Positions 1 to 11,100 of a stretch of DNA of 64,000 nt are shown piece after piece. Position 1 is the first letter of the stretch. Each line of letters begins with the position of its first letter. The stretch comes from Gonocerus acuteangulatus. Taxonomy: Eukaryota; Arthropoda; Insecta; Hemiptera; Coreidae. The position numbers and the translations under genes were made by a program. The stretch spans positions 121,361,118 to 121,425,117 of the forward strand of contig OX328123.1 of assembly GCA_946811695.1 (NCBI GenBank), read 5' to 3'. The notes under the pieces were generated by a model, which was not told the origin of the DNA, ran no database searches, and worked only from the letters and a program-made list of their open reading frames with translations.

Positions 1-1
1 A

Positions 2-100
2 AGTGAAACACTTTTGGGTTTTGATGTCAAAGATCCCTCACCTGTGGCACATCATTCTTGGGAGTTTCCCCCAACTTCAGTGGCTAGAAAAAGTGTTTCG
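2..100 (+). CDS. candidate internal exon of the plus-strand gene ending at 2280
   Basis: The frame starting at base 2 is open for 33 codons and reads like protein: it begins SETLLGFDVKDPSP and ends VARKSVS. A possible donor (TCG then GTAGGC) sits at 101. The exon would end in phase 0, matching the phase-0 start of the exon at 1947. Without splicing the frame stops at TAG two codons later. The left end of the exon is cut by the window edge. No family was recognised. The donor is only moderate, so this remains a candidate. Confidence 0.45.
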
Positions 101-974
101 GTAGGCTAGAAAAAGTGTTTTCCATGCCAGAGAGTTTATCTTTTGAACACATATGCTCATAGAAAATGATCCTAGCCGTTCTGATTTAGGCCAACAAAGA
201 ATAAATTATAAATATGTGTTAAAAGAATAAATAGCTAAAAAAATTTTTTTTTAGTATATATTTTTAAATTTTCATTATTAAGAATGATTTATTATTTTAC
301 AAAACTTATGAAATGCATTTTTATGAAATTGGAGGATCCTGTAGATAGCCAAAAAGAACTATGTATTTTAGAAAATAAAGTAGTCAGCCAACCCCTTGAG
401 ACTTAGGCTAATGGCACAGTACGCCTACTGTTAATCTCTAAAGGTTTAATGTATCAAGCAGAGAACAAACTAGTCTCTTCCAAAATTAAGTCATCAATCA
501 TTTTCAGTTTTGAGTAACCAATCAGTGCTGTTAACTACTAACCAAGGATTCCTCACTTATACAGTGAGGTTTTCATCTCAGTTCTCTAATATCCCTGTTA
601 TTGACTTTAACTTTACTTAACAGCCTCTCCTGTTTACATTCATTTTTTCTTACTTGTTTCCTGCCTCCATAGAACAGAGGAAACTCGCTTATGATGTTGA
701 CCTGATCTGCGAGATCTGGAAATTAAATTTCACTATGTCATTGAATTCAGTCTCACAAGATAAACATATTAGATGCTATTTTGGAAAGGGATTAATTTCT
801 ATTCCTCTTGAATGAGAACTGTTAGTTTAAATTGAAATATATCCTCAAGTAATATCATAAGTATCTCAAGTTATATATTTCTTATGTATCTGTTTCATGA
901 AAATGAATTATGCAAATATTCGTTTTGTTAATTGCTAATATTTTCATTATGTATATTTCTCTTATAATTTACTA

Positions 975-1790
975 GCTGAATGCCCGTGCTTCGTCACAGC
1001 AGATAAGTAGTATTTGTTTTGCATTACATAATTAATAAGTAGTATTTGTATATTCAAAATTAATGCTACACTTTAATTTTGTGTAGTTTATTATTGCACG
1101 GTTCATACTATTTGTTATTCATCAATTGATAAGTAAACAAAGTATAATGTTTCTTGACACTGGGGCGCTCCGGACCAGTATCAACAAAGAGATAACCTAG
1201 AGATACCCCGTTATCTATAGGTTACCAGCAATAGAAGTTAACTTGTACCGGTAGAAATTCGTTGTCAATAATAAATGGATGGTCAAATTTAAAAAAATTA
1301 TGTTTCCAAGATGTAATTTGTAAACACTCATTATATTTGCGAGCATTATCAAGAAGTGTTCTGATCGGGGATGCTGATGGGTGAGGAGGCTGTGCAAGGG
1401 CTCGAGATATTATTACCAGGGATGGACCATCACCAGGTAAAGCGTAAACTCCATGAGGGAAATTCCATTTCTAGTAATTCGAGGTCTGCCATCATAGTTG
1501 AAATTAACCGGAGTCCAAAATAATACTATGAAATAGATACAGTACAATAACAGCTGTTCTGTTATCGTCCTAGCAATGCATGCTGCCTAGGCTTGCCTGC
1601 TCTAACCAACTAAAACTTCAAACCCCTCTAAAAAAACTTAAAAATTTGAATATAAAAAAATCCTTTCTTAGCGAGTGTTTACATGCTATATAGAGTGTCC
1701 ATACAAAATTTCAAATTTTTCTGTCAAGTGGTTTGGGCTGGGCGATGATAGGTCAGTGAGTGAGTGAGTGATATTTGACAAATATATAGT
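975..1790 (+). repeat. retroelement-like dispersed repeat with GTGA tail
   Basis: The block opens with a phrase of the type AGCTGAATGCCCGTGCTTCG and closes with a short GTGA microsatellite followed by ATATATAG. That head and tail pattern is known from degenerate non-LTR or Penelope-like elements in many arthropods. There is no open frame. The middle (about 1165-1225) also contains a stretch resembling the tail of the 5S-derived SINE at 50650-50690. It lies in the intron between the candidate exon 2-100 and the exon at 1947. Confidence 0.4.
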
Positions 1791-1946
1791 AGATTGCATG
1801 AACTTTTTAAGTTATCCTTTAATGTCTGACTAATTTAAAATCTTCATCTGCAAGAAAAAAAAAAGTTTTAATTTAATCAGCATACAAATATGTTTGTAAG
1901 GTTTTCTTATTTTCTTGATTCTTTTTTTTTTTTTCTATACTTCTAG

Positions 1947-2033
1947 GATGCTAAAAGAAAACTTTCAGAACTGGAGGACTATCAAAGTATCATTGTCGCA
2001 GAAAGTGACGTTAAAAAAAGAAAAATTATACAG
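1947..2033 (+). CDS. penultimate exon of an unrecognised coiled-coil protein
   Basis: This exon has 29 codons, DAKRKLSELEDYQSIIV then AESDVKKRKIIQ. It is preceded by a long pyrimidine tract and TTCTAG, and followed by GTAATA. It starts and ends in phase 0 and joins cleanly to the exon at 2107. The peptide is rich in Lys and Glu with heptad-like hydrophobics, so a helical or coiled-coil segment is likely. I do not recognise the family. Confidence 0.75.
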
Positions 2034-2106
2034 GTAATAACATTTATTAAAATAACAGTTTAAAAAAAAAAATTAAAAATTTAAATTTCTTATTTATTTT
2101 TTTCAG

Positions 2107-2280
2107 GAAGGTGAAGCTATAATTAAAGAAGTACTTGACTCTTGTAAAAATTTACCATTGGATAATCTATCTCCTGATGAAATAAAAGCTGAAATTGAGA
2201 AACTACGATCTCATGTTTTGGCAAAAAACAATTCTTACTTAAATATTCTTGTTGATAAGTCAGTTCCTACTTATGTATAA
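2107..2280 (+). CDS. terminal exon of an unrecognised plus-strand gene
   Basis: The exon has 57 codons and a TAA. It begins EGEAIIKEVLDSCKNL right after TTTTTTTCAG, continues with LSPDEIKAEIEKLRSHVL and ends VDKSVPTYV. Charged helical stretches continue the coiled-coil character of the previous exon. A canonical AATAAA follows 31 bases after the stop, so this is the 3' end of the gene. It lies tail to tail with shep. Function unknown: only 86 certain residues (119 with the candidate exon at 2-100) are visible and they match nothing I can name. Confidence 0.8.
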   Translation, partial: EGEAIIKEVLDSCKNLPLDNLSPDEIKAEIEKLRSHVLAKNNSYLNILVDKSVPTYV

Positions 2281-2311
2281 TTTTGTTTAAGTTTTGTATT
2301 AATTGTTATCA

Positions 2312-2317
2312 AATAAA
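2312..2317 (+). terminator. poly(A) signal of the plus-strand gene
   Basis: AATAAA lies 31 bases beyond the TAA of the terminal exon at 2107-2280, a normal position for a short 3' UTR. Confidence 0.7.
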
Positions 2318-2399
2318 TTATGATTTTTATTTACTTCTCTTGGAAACACTTTATTAACCACCTTATAACATTATATTTCTCCACTCTTTACGACAGTAG

Positions 2400-2602
2400 A
2401 CATTTTATAGGACAGGTCTTTGGAAATCTCAGGGATGGCGCTTCAACCTTCTTCACCTTTGTAGTGATTAATATTCCAGGTACTGCAAGGAATTTTCTCA
2501 ACGAGCCGTGGGATGAGAAAATTCCTGCCACAGGTGGGACTCAAACCCACCATCTCCCGCTTGAGAATCTAAGGCATTAGCTACTAGACCACAGGGAGAC
2601 CC
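2400..2602 (-). repeat. tRNA-derived SINE
   Basis: Read on the minus strand, the head (about 2602 down to 2529) looks like a degenerate tRNA. It has an A box (TGGTCTAGTAGC) and a B box (GGTTTGAGTCCC) at normal spacing, followed by a non-tRNA body. Related heads occur at 43327 and 17757. The anticodon arm and acceptor pairing are too poor for a working tRNA. Confidence 0.65.
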
Positions 2603-2833
2603 CAGAATAATATTGTTCCATTTCCTTACAAATTCAAGTGTGCTTCTCAACAAAACACATACAAATACATTTTATTTCCCTATAATTGAGAAACACAACT
2701 ATCACATTCCTTCATTTGAAAAGGAAAGGGTAGCCATAAACTTACCTCTAAATTATATTGTTTTCATGATATTTTTAATTTACATTCTCTTTTTCTTTTT
2801 TATTGCTGTAAGTGCTACATAAATACATTACTC

Positions 2834-3236
2834 ATGTACACAATACCTTGCTCTCTTTGGGAAGGTAATTTAGGGAAAGACATGGGCCGTATTACACATT
2901 TAGTAAGATCCGATGGTTTCCAGAAGCCTCTCAGACCCTTTGGGTGCTCGTCCACTGGAAGGGCCCAGGGGGGCATTGCTGAACACGCTATGGAAAAAGT
3001 GGCTACAAGCGAGAGTGTTCGTTTGGCGAGTTTTCGATGGGGCGTTGTCAATCAGAGAAATAAGTGGCTAAAACGGGTTTTTGTCTCTGTTTACCTTACT
3101 TTTTTAAGTGGTTGTTATTCTTTCTTAATTGCATTTAACCCTTTCTTTACTAAAGACTTCTGTAGAAGTTGAGGCGCGCTGTGCCTGTGGAAAGAAGAAC
3201 TTGACTAGCAATCGGGCCCCCAGCCCGAAGGACTTG
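2834..3236 (+). repeat. dispersed repeat fragment, flank of the TIR element
   Basis: The segment contains a phrase close to GTCAATCAGAGAAATAAGTG and a following GTTTTTGTC block that recur at 38640, 38965 and 63350 inside another repeat family (R2 below). It is GC-richer than its neighbours. It is interrupted by the long-TIR element that starts at 3239. Confidence 0.4.
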
Positions 3237-3238
3237 TA

Positions 3239-4879
3239 CAGGGTGTCCCAAAAATAATGGTCATCCGTTTGCCAGATGATTCTCCAATGTGAAATCGGAA
3301 AAAATAACCCCCATATTGACCCTCGCAAAATTTACCTTGAAATGTTATTCAAGGTCAAATTTTTGTATTGCATATTTCGAATCTACGAGTCATGAGGATG
3401 AAAAAAGTCAACGGCACCATAGGTCAGAAATGACTCCTTAGGGTCAAAATGACCATTAACAGCGTATACGTGGGCCATTCCATCCAATCAACAAATGGTG
3501 GCCGATTTTGCTCATTTCTTTTTTTAAAGTTTCTAGTAACATTGCCTTATGCAAAAATGCCTCATTTGAATTTTTTAAAAAGCATCTTCCAGTATAAAAA
3601 ATTATGAGTGTATTGTAAAATGGCCCTCTCAGCGCCATTCATTGAAGAACCATAACTCACATTTTACAATGGACAGGAATGCCTTCTTGAGGTTATTCTC
3701 GTACCTTATCAAGAGCTCTTTGCTTTAAGCTTTCATTGAATCGCCGAAATTACTCATTAGGCATTTCACAGGTCAAGTAGGAATTCCATGAACCATCCAG
3801 AATAGAGGATAGAATAATTGCTCTCGCCTGATCCAGGCCTACTATGGAGCTGAGGAGATTGGCCCAAGCTACGGGAGTCACGAGGATGACGGTCCGCCGG
3901 ATCCTTCAGGAAGAACGTCTCCCTTCAGATTACAGCAAGTTCAGGAGTTGAGGCCCGGGGATCAGGAGCAGAGATCATTGTTTTGCAGGTGGAGGGGGGG
4001 GGGGGTTCTGGACAAGTTGGAACGTCCTCCACACTTCCTCCAGCGGGCATTGTGGGCTGACAAAAGTTCGTTATCCAGTGTCATCGTCCACAGCAGGCAA
4101 AATGGACGAGAATAACATGGGCATTTGAAAGAATTATGAGAAATTCTCGGCAGGTCCTAAGTGGAGTGAGGAGGAATTTGAAAGCAAGGTTAGTAGCTTG
4201 CCTCAAGAATTAAGTCCGAAATATTGAAGTTGCAGAACAGGCCCAATTGCTACGAGCGCTGGAATGATAATCTTACAACTTTAAAGTTTTTTTTGTTTTT
4301 TTTTAGGTAGGAACTTTTTTATCTGCCCACGGGCGAGGGCAAGTATTCTATCCTCTAGTCTGGGAGGGATTAGCTGGTTCATGAAATTCATACATGACCT
4401 GAGAAATCCTTAATGAGTAATTTCAGCGATTGATTGAAAGCTTATGACAAAGAGGTCTTGATAAGCTTTGAGGATAACCTCAAGAAGGCATTCCTGTCCA
4501 TTGTAAAATGTGAGTTATGGTTCTTCAATGAATGGCGCTGAGAGGCCGTTTTATAATACACTCATAATTTTTTATACTGGAAGATGCTTTTTAAAAATTT
4601 CAAAGGAGGTATTTTTGCATAAGGCGATGTTACTAGAAACTTTAAAAAAAGAAATGAGCAAAATCGGCCACCATTTGTCGATTGGAATGGAATGGCCCAC
4701 GTATAAGCTGTTTATGGTCATTTTGACCCTAAGGAGTCATTTCTGACCTATGGTGCCGTTGACTTTTTTCATCCTCATGACTCGTAGATTTGAAATATGC
4801 AATATGGGGGTTATTTTTTCCGATCTCACATTGGCGAATCATCTGGCAAACGGATGACCATTATTTTTGGGACACCCTG
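3239..4879 (+). mobile_element. Tc1/mariner-type element with very long terminal inverted repeats
   Basis: The element begins CAGGGTGTCCC and ends with its reverse complement. TA dinucleotides flank it at 3237-3238 and 4880-4881, the Tc1/mariner target duplication. The inverted repeats are unusually long: about 3239-3830 pairs with about 4320-4879 with small indels. The interior holds a broken transposase (see 3850-4213). A G homopolymer sits near 3993. The long arms suggest a fold-back derivative of a CAGGGTGTCCC-ended family. Confidence 0.85.
3850..4213 (+). pseudogene. transposase remnant inside the long-TIR element
   Basis: 3850-3951 reads LRRLAQATGVTRMTVRRILQ and onward, a helix-turn-helix typical of Tc1/mariner transposase N-termini, and then stops. 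A second piece in another frame, 4115-4213, reads TWAFERIMRNSRQVL then a basic stretch ending ARLVACLKN, like the C-terminal end of mariner-like transposases. The catalytic DDE/D core between them is missing, so the gene is dead. Confidence 0.6.
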
Positions 4880-5479
4880 TACAGCAGTCCGACCCTCCTC
4901 TATCGTTTCTCTGGCTGCCTATGTCTGACTTTTCTAAAAGTTCGACCTTGGGGCTATTAAGCAAAGACTGAGGGAAGTTTTAGCTATTTCTTTCACCTCT
5001 AGTTGTCGGGGGATTTAACTCTTTGTGACGAGGGAGCCAGGGATTAGGGATACCTGGGCCAGCTCGATTAACACTGCTTGTGTTAGATCCAAATCGAAAA
5101 GGAGGATAGATTTTTTTTTTTGTTTTAATAAAAAGAGATTATTTATTTATTTAGCTTCATTGATTAGTACCTATATCATTAAAAAAAATTTATTTTCGTA
5201 CTAAAAAAATGTATTTGATGTATAATTACACAATTTAACCTAAATATTTAGAGCCAATAAGAAAATGTAAATAAATAGTAAAATACAGTTTTTCTATAAT
5301 TAGAAATGTTCGCCATAGTTGCGAGCTAACTAAAATAAATAAATAATTAGAAATCTTAAGGGAGGAAATTATACGAACGTTTTCACGCACATAGAGAAGT
5401 GGGCCAGGTAGAGAGATCGCCGTACTACAGGGTCGGCCAGCCCGCACTACCCGCGTAAGCTAAGATAACTAAGCTAACA
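4880..5479. other. intergenic, no gene seen
   Basis: AT-rich sequence with a GC-richer patch at 5395-5460. The start continues the repeat that was split by the element ending at 4879. No splice-flanked coding segment or RNA gene was found. Confidence 0.5.
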
Positions 5480-5762
5480 GTAAAATGAATATTTTAGTAC
5501 AACAAGGTAAAAAAAATGAAAAACCTTGTTATATGATTCCAAGAGTGAACATTGGAAAAGAGGATGGAGTCATTTTTGCTTAGGATACAATCAAGCAAAA
5601 GTTTCCTTTTGTGGAGCTTAAAATATTATATTATTATTTCTCTTTGAGATTTTTTTCCCCTCAATATCAAAAACCTTTCAACTGCTTCTTTTCCTTTACT
5701 AAAGGTACTAGGAATGTGAATGGAACTGTGCTAAGATGACGCAGTTCCTGCGAGTCTGAATT
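5480..5762 (+). repeat. R2 dispersed repeat, 3' end only
   Basis: The stretch ends with GCTAAGATGACGCAGTTCCT then GCGAGTCTGA and a T run. This matches the 3' ends at 39685-39725 and (minus) 19807-19880. The upstream phrase (attttagtac, then a gene-free TTTACTAAAGG stretch) also recurs at 36640-36840. The 5' part with the (AT)n tract is absent here. Confidence 0.6.
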
Positions 5763-6285
5763 TTTTTTTTATTATGATTACAATTTTGTGGTTCTTCTAA
5801 TTTTTAAAGAACTTTAAAAAAGAGTAGAGTCAACACCCAAAAATTCACCACGACATCTCAGGTTTCCAAGAAGGTCGAAAATGTATTAACTGTATTAATG
5901 GCTTCTCTAATTGTAGGAGATTCTTTTGTAACAAATTATTCTTCAGGTTAATCAGTACTTTCCAATTCAATATTGTCCACTTCTGGCTCCACTTCAGCTA
6001 AAACACTCTTCTCAGAAGGATGATCACAGACAGGAACTATACAGTCAACTTTCAAGAATTCTACAAGGTCTCTGTTTGAAGATATAGAGATTGCAAAAAT
6101 ATGAATTGTCTTTTTATATCCTTCTTTTCTCCAAAAAGACAATTCTGAAGTCATGTTTAAGTAAAACACCTTTTAACACGTTGGCTTCGGTACGAGACTT
6201 ATATGTCCCATACAGGCTTCCATTACAGTGGACAAAATATCCCAATTCCCTTAACTTTCGATGGCTGTAACTTGCCAAAAAAAAA

Positions 6286-6332
<47 letters not shown>

Positions 6333-6992
6333 TATAGTCCATTAGATGCACAGACATTAAACAAATTATTAGAATGTATGGGACACCAGTGTCCCATACC
6401 CTGCCTGATAAAAAAGTTAAAAATGTGTATACATTTTCTTTGGAGTGTGAAGGAAGTCCAAGTTACTGCCTAAATTGTTTTAATAATAATAATAAATGTT
6501 GGACCATGAAGCCCAATCGCATAATTGTCAGGTTTTTAAAAAATATTTGAATTATAATTTTTGATTTGTTTCATTTATTTGTTACAGCTTGTAAAAGCTG
6601 AAACTTGTTCAAACAATTTTATTTACATTTGAAGGGGTCGGGGCAAAATAGTGCCAAGCAACCTTTTTCACAAAAATTAGCTGTAGCTGCCATATGGTGG
6701 ATATTATGTGGGTCTATGATGCAAATTCTATAAAATATGGCTAGCAAAGTGCTCTGTATGCAACTTAATCTTGTTGCCCCTAACTATTTCAACTAAATAT
6801 TTGGGTTAAGAAAGTGAAAAGCAACTTAGTTTTTCATTAAGAATGAAAGCGTGCAAGAGAAAACTTGCTGTTTTCAAGTGAATCTGGGGAATCCGATGAA
6901 TGTTGACATAACTCTGATGAAGATCCACAGTATATACAACCAAGAAATACATCAAATACTTTCTGAAAGCGCATTTGAGTTGTGTGGAGATG
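5763..6992. repeat. intergenic with a 54-base poly(A) tract and a perfect hairpin
   Basis: An A homopolymer with one C spans 6277-6330. A hairpin with 11-bp arms (GTATGGGACAC, 2-base loop) lies at 6376-6399, and the same TATGGGACA word occurs in inverted orientation near 6209. TTAACACGTTGGC near 6172 resembles a piggyBac-type end, so this may be a degraded TTAA element. A minus-strand frame at 5948-6169 has no recognisable family and no splice support. Confidence 0.35.
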
Positions 6993-7026
6993 CCTGTTGA
7001 TGAACCTGAATAGGTTCGAAACGTCG
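6993..7026 (+). ncRNA. hammerhead-like motif, degenerate
   Basis: The order is TTGATGA, a small stem (ACCT, GAAT loop, AGGT), then TCGAAACGTC. This resembles the hammerhead core CUGAUGA, stem II, GAAAC, but the first C is T and stem II has extra bases. A closer match is on the minus strand at 39322-39358. Such motifs are known in Penelope-like elements and other retroelements. Self-cleavage of this copy is doubtful. Confidence 0.25.
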
Positions 7027-7301
7027 CTATTTAAGTAATTTTTTAAACAATTTTGCGGAGCAACTCCTCCCACATTCTTTAACTTAAATCTCTGAAGTCT
7101 TCATTCTATCACAATTAATTTATCTAAGAAAAATAAAAGTCATTGAGTCACTTTTTGAGTAAATGTTTCAGTGTTAAGTTAACTTGAAAACAAAATTAAG
7201 GCAAAAATTGAACTTTCATGAAAGGGAGCCAAAATTTCAATGATTTTTCTATTATGTAGGCACAAGGTCAAAAAATAGAAAATGTTTTAATAATTCTGGA
7301 G

Positions 7302-8034
7302 CACAGAGAATAATTAAATAATTCTACAGCCTAATTCAAACTCATGTACTCTTTGAGATTATAACAGATGATACTAAACAGCTGTTGCTGAATCATATAG
7401 ATGACGTCAGTTAGTACATGACCCTTGTGGTAGAAGGATCGCCTTGCTGTGCTTAGGCTGTAGAATTGGGATTAAATTAATCTTGAGTCCCAGAAAAGGC
7501 ATCATCAGATGTCAAACCGATAAGAGTAGTTTTTAATAAAGTGTCTAATTCGTAAAAATGTTTACAAACTCGTAAAAAATGGACACTTTATTTACTCTCA
7601 CAATGTAATAGAGCAAGGAAATGAAGAAGATACAGTTCATGCATTAAAGTTATTGTCATTGACATTAAAGTTAAATTGTTTTATATTGTAAATTTATCCT
7701 TGTGGTCTGTAGTTACACAATGTTTATATCATGTTTTGTTTTTATATCAAATAAACAGTTAAATTTAAAAAAAAAACAAAAAAAAAAAACAAAAACACTT
7801 TATTAAAAACTACTCTTATCGGTTTGACATCTGATGATGCCTTTTCAGGGACTCAAGATTAATTAAATCCCAATTCTACAGCCTAAGCATAGCAAGGCGA
7901 TCCTTCTACCACAAGGGTCATGTACTAACTGACATCATCTACATGATTCAGCAACAGCTGTTTAGTATCATCTGTTATAATCTCAAAGAGTACATGAGTT
8001 TCAATTAGGCTGTAGAATTATTTAATTATTCTCT

Positions 8035-8037
<3 letters not shown>
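7302..8037. repeat. 736-bp near-perfect inverted repeat (fold-back)
   Basis: The left arm 7302-7548 pairs with the right arm 7792-8037 over about 245 bases with only a few mismatches. Both ends read CACAGAGAAT outward to inward. The arms contain a tRNA-like stretch (GTGGTAGAAGGATCGCC on the plus strand of the left arm) and the phrase ATGATGCCTTTTCAGG, which also occurs in the SINE near 22859. This looks like two SINE-type copies head to head. The 240-base spacer is AT-rich with an A/C tract. Confidence 0.85.

Positions 8038-8068
<31 letters not shown>
8038..8068. repeat. (TA)n microsatellite
   Basis: Uninterrupted TA repeat abutting the right end of the inverted repeat. It lies just beyond the inferred 3' end of shep. 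Confidence 0.9.
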
Positions 8069-8071
<3 letters not shown>

Positions 8072-8164
8072 ATTATGACAACATAATAACGTGAAAAATT
8101 CTGGCATTTTAAGATGTTTAATTATATGAACAAGGTTATGGGTGAAACAAGAATGAAACAAAAT

Positions 8165-11100
8165 TATCCAAGATACAGATCTTTATTTTGATCAGTACAA
8201 ATTGGACTTTACATCTTGTATTTTTTTAAAAATAGAAAAAAAAAAGAAAAGAGAAACAATGATAAATGAAGCAGACAGGTTATGATAACCCGTGCAATGC
8301 TGATCTGATCTAGGCAACCCATGTTGAGACAGGATTGAGCTCCTGGTTAATTTAATTTTTATCTTAAACATTATATTACATCTTCATCTTCACTCAAAAA
8401 AAAAAAAAAAACAAAAAAAAAAACACTATAACTAAATATTAAATCTATCAAATATATTAGTCCTCTGTTGGTTTTTTATTTATTTATTTATTTTTTCTTT
8501 AAAACCAAAACGCAATACACAATGAACTTAATGTTCATTTCATTCACTAATTAACTATCGGATAACTGCATGATCTTAATGTCATGTCCTCTCTCTCTCT
8601 CTCGTTTTCGCTTTCTACCTAAATTTTATCACTTAACACCGAAACCATCGTACATGAATTTGTAGAATCACTCCAACTAACAGGCAACACCCATTTAAAT
8701 TTGCAACAAAATACAATTAATAGGAGTCGAAACAAGAAACCCAATTGACAGAAAAAATAAAAGCTTTGGCATATTTTTCCTATCAAGATCGTTTCATAAA
8801 TTGTTCACAAAATCCGTGCTTTCTTTTAAAAATAATAAACTTATATCACTTTGTACATAAATAACAATTTAATTAATATAATTCACGTTTCAAATACAAA
8901 TCTATTTCAGTTAATTCATATATAATGATAATTTAATCGAATTATAAAAGAAATCTATTAAACAGAAATAAACAAATCTTTGGGATATGAAGTCTTTGCC
9001 TTTACGGTATTAACTAATTAAAACTACTTAAACTAATGAAATAAATACTTGTAGATTATTGTAAAATATATACTCATCCCCCAACGATTTAATTTTGGGA
9101 TTTTAATCATGGTATAATTAAAATAACATTGACTTTTCGACTAGCACCTCAGTGTCAGTAAGTTCATTTATTTTTATTTTTGAAAATATGGGATGAGTAT
9201 AGATTAAAAAGTTCCAGACTTATGATAAACAATATCTGCCTGGCAAAAATATTTTTTACAAACCATTCCTTGAATTACAAGATGAATGGACTTTCAACTT
9301 AGAAAAAAATAAAACAGTTCAGGAAAATAAGGGAAAAAATGTTGTCTATGAATTAAATTTTAATTCATTTTAGAACAAAATGTTATTGTTTTGTGCATTT
9401 TGATTCACCCACCTCCCCCCCTCCCTTTAATTTAACCAAACTACAAGTGGATCACTAAATTGTGTATAAAAATAAATATTATTACCACAAATAGTTTCTA
9501 TTCTTGATTAAATCTATTGGGAACATTAACTTTTTGTTTTTAAATATATTTTTTAGTTTCATTTGTATGTTTCTCAATTGAAGTAAGGCCTATCCTGAAT
9601 ACAACACATTTGTGGATGAGACCACAGAAAAATACTCTAACTTTCTAATTGGAGGTAGTTACTTGCAGGCATAGTTTTATTTATTTTTTAATTAATTTGT
9701 GTTATGATGTTTTGAAGGAATATTCTGATCGAAAGTCAAGCACTGCTCTTTTTACTTATTTCTTTTGTTTCCAAATTTAATATACCATAATTAAAAAGTT
9801 CCAAAATTAAAGGGAAAAATATATCGCATCTAACAAATAGTATTGCACCTATTTCCATAAAATACACCTACGTAAATAACAGAGGTATAAGTAAATAAAT
9901 TAATAATATTTTACAAAGATGATTTAAATGGAAAGACTTTTTAAGAATGTATAATAATTAAATTTAAATAAAAATAAAGAACGTCACAGAAACCCTTAAA
10001 GGACAGAAAAATAGTAAAAATAAAATTAAATAAATTAAAAAATAAATAATAAGTGAAACAATTTACTAAATCATATATATATTTCTAGATTTACTTCCTA
10101 AGGAATGATTCTCCTAGCATCGGATTTCTGAGACTTTTATATTTTCTTTTTTTAAGAATTCGACATAAAAAAATATTATTAAGGTACATTAATATACATT
10201 AAAAAATAAATATATTTTGGAATTTCTAATCCCATGTTATGACCCCCAAGAAATCCTCTTTGCTTGATGGTTACAAAAACTAGTCTAATCACGACAGGCA
10301 AAAAAACATCTACTCACCAGCTTATATACATGACATTGTAACATATTTTTAAACTTTTTTTCCCAATGACAGAAATGTTGTTCAAAAAGAAATAAAAAAA
10401 TTTTACATTTTGCCTCTGGTTAGAAAAGAGGGCAATTTATTCCCTGATCAACCGTTCTAATTCTAGAACGACCTAATCTAAAGAGTTTATACAAAATCTA
10501 AAGTTTATTTATTTCCGGACACTTGGAGAAAGGTACTTTGGTTTGTCATAAAAGGAATATACAAATATTGAGCTCAACATTGGCTAATGTATTATAAATT
10601 ATTAAAAAATAGGTTTTGCTTTAATTTATCAAATATTTGTGTCTGACATCTTCTGGAACCACTTTATCTAAAACAAAGTCAGTAATCTACCATCCGCCTC
10701 CCTTTACACCTACTTACTTTGTGTTCGAAAATGGTTCTTATATTCATCTTTTTATTACGATGTAACATAACACGCGTTTATGAAAAACCTAAATCAGACT
10801 TTTTAACAGTCATCAAATTTTTAAGCCCGAATCCATTAATCTTTTCTGGAGAGTACAATCCTATTTCTAACTTATTACAATATTATAAGTAAATTATTCT
10901 AAAAATGATCTATGCTAAAACTAAGCCTACTGAACGTTTATACTTTAAAAATAGTTTTTAGGAATCTAATCTTGTTGTTTCATTGTTGAACCCTCAGCCC
11001 AAGTGAACTTCAAGCCTTAGGAAAGCAGGCTTCACAAAAGATTTAAACTGAAAATAATGTAGAAAGAAAAGAAATTAAACCCTATTTTTCTTCGTTTTTT

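Noticed and set aside
5948..6169. 73-codon minus-strand frame
   Set aside because: No recognisable domain and no exon boundaries; may be transposon-derived but cannot be supported.
6261..6473. Open frame rich in Lys
   Set aside because: It is only the translation of the 54-base poly(A) tract; no splice or start support.
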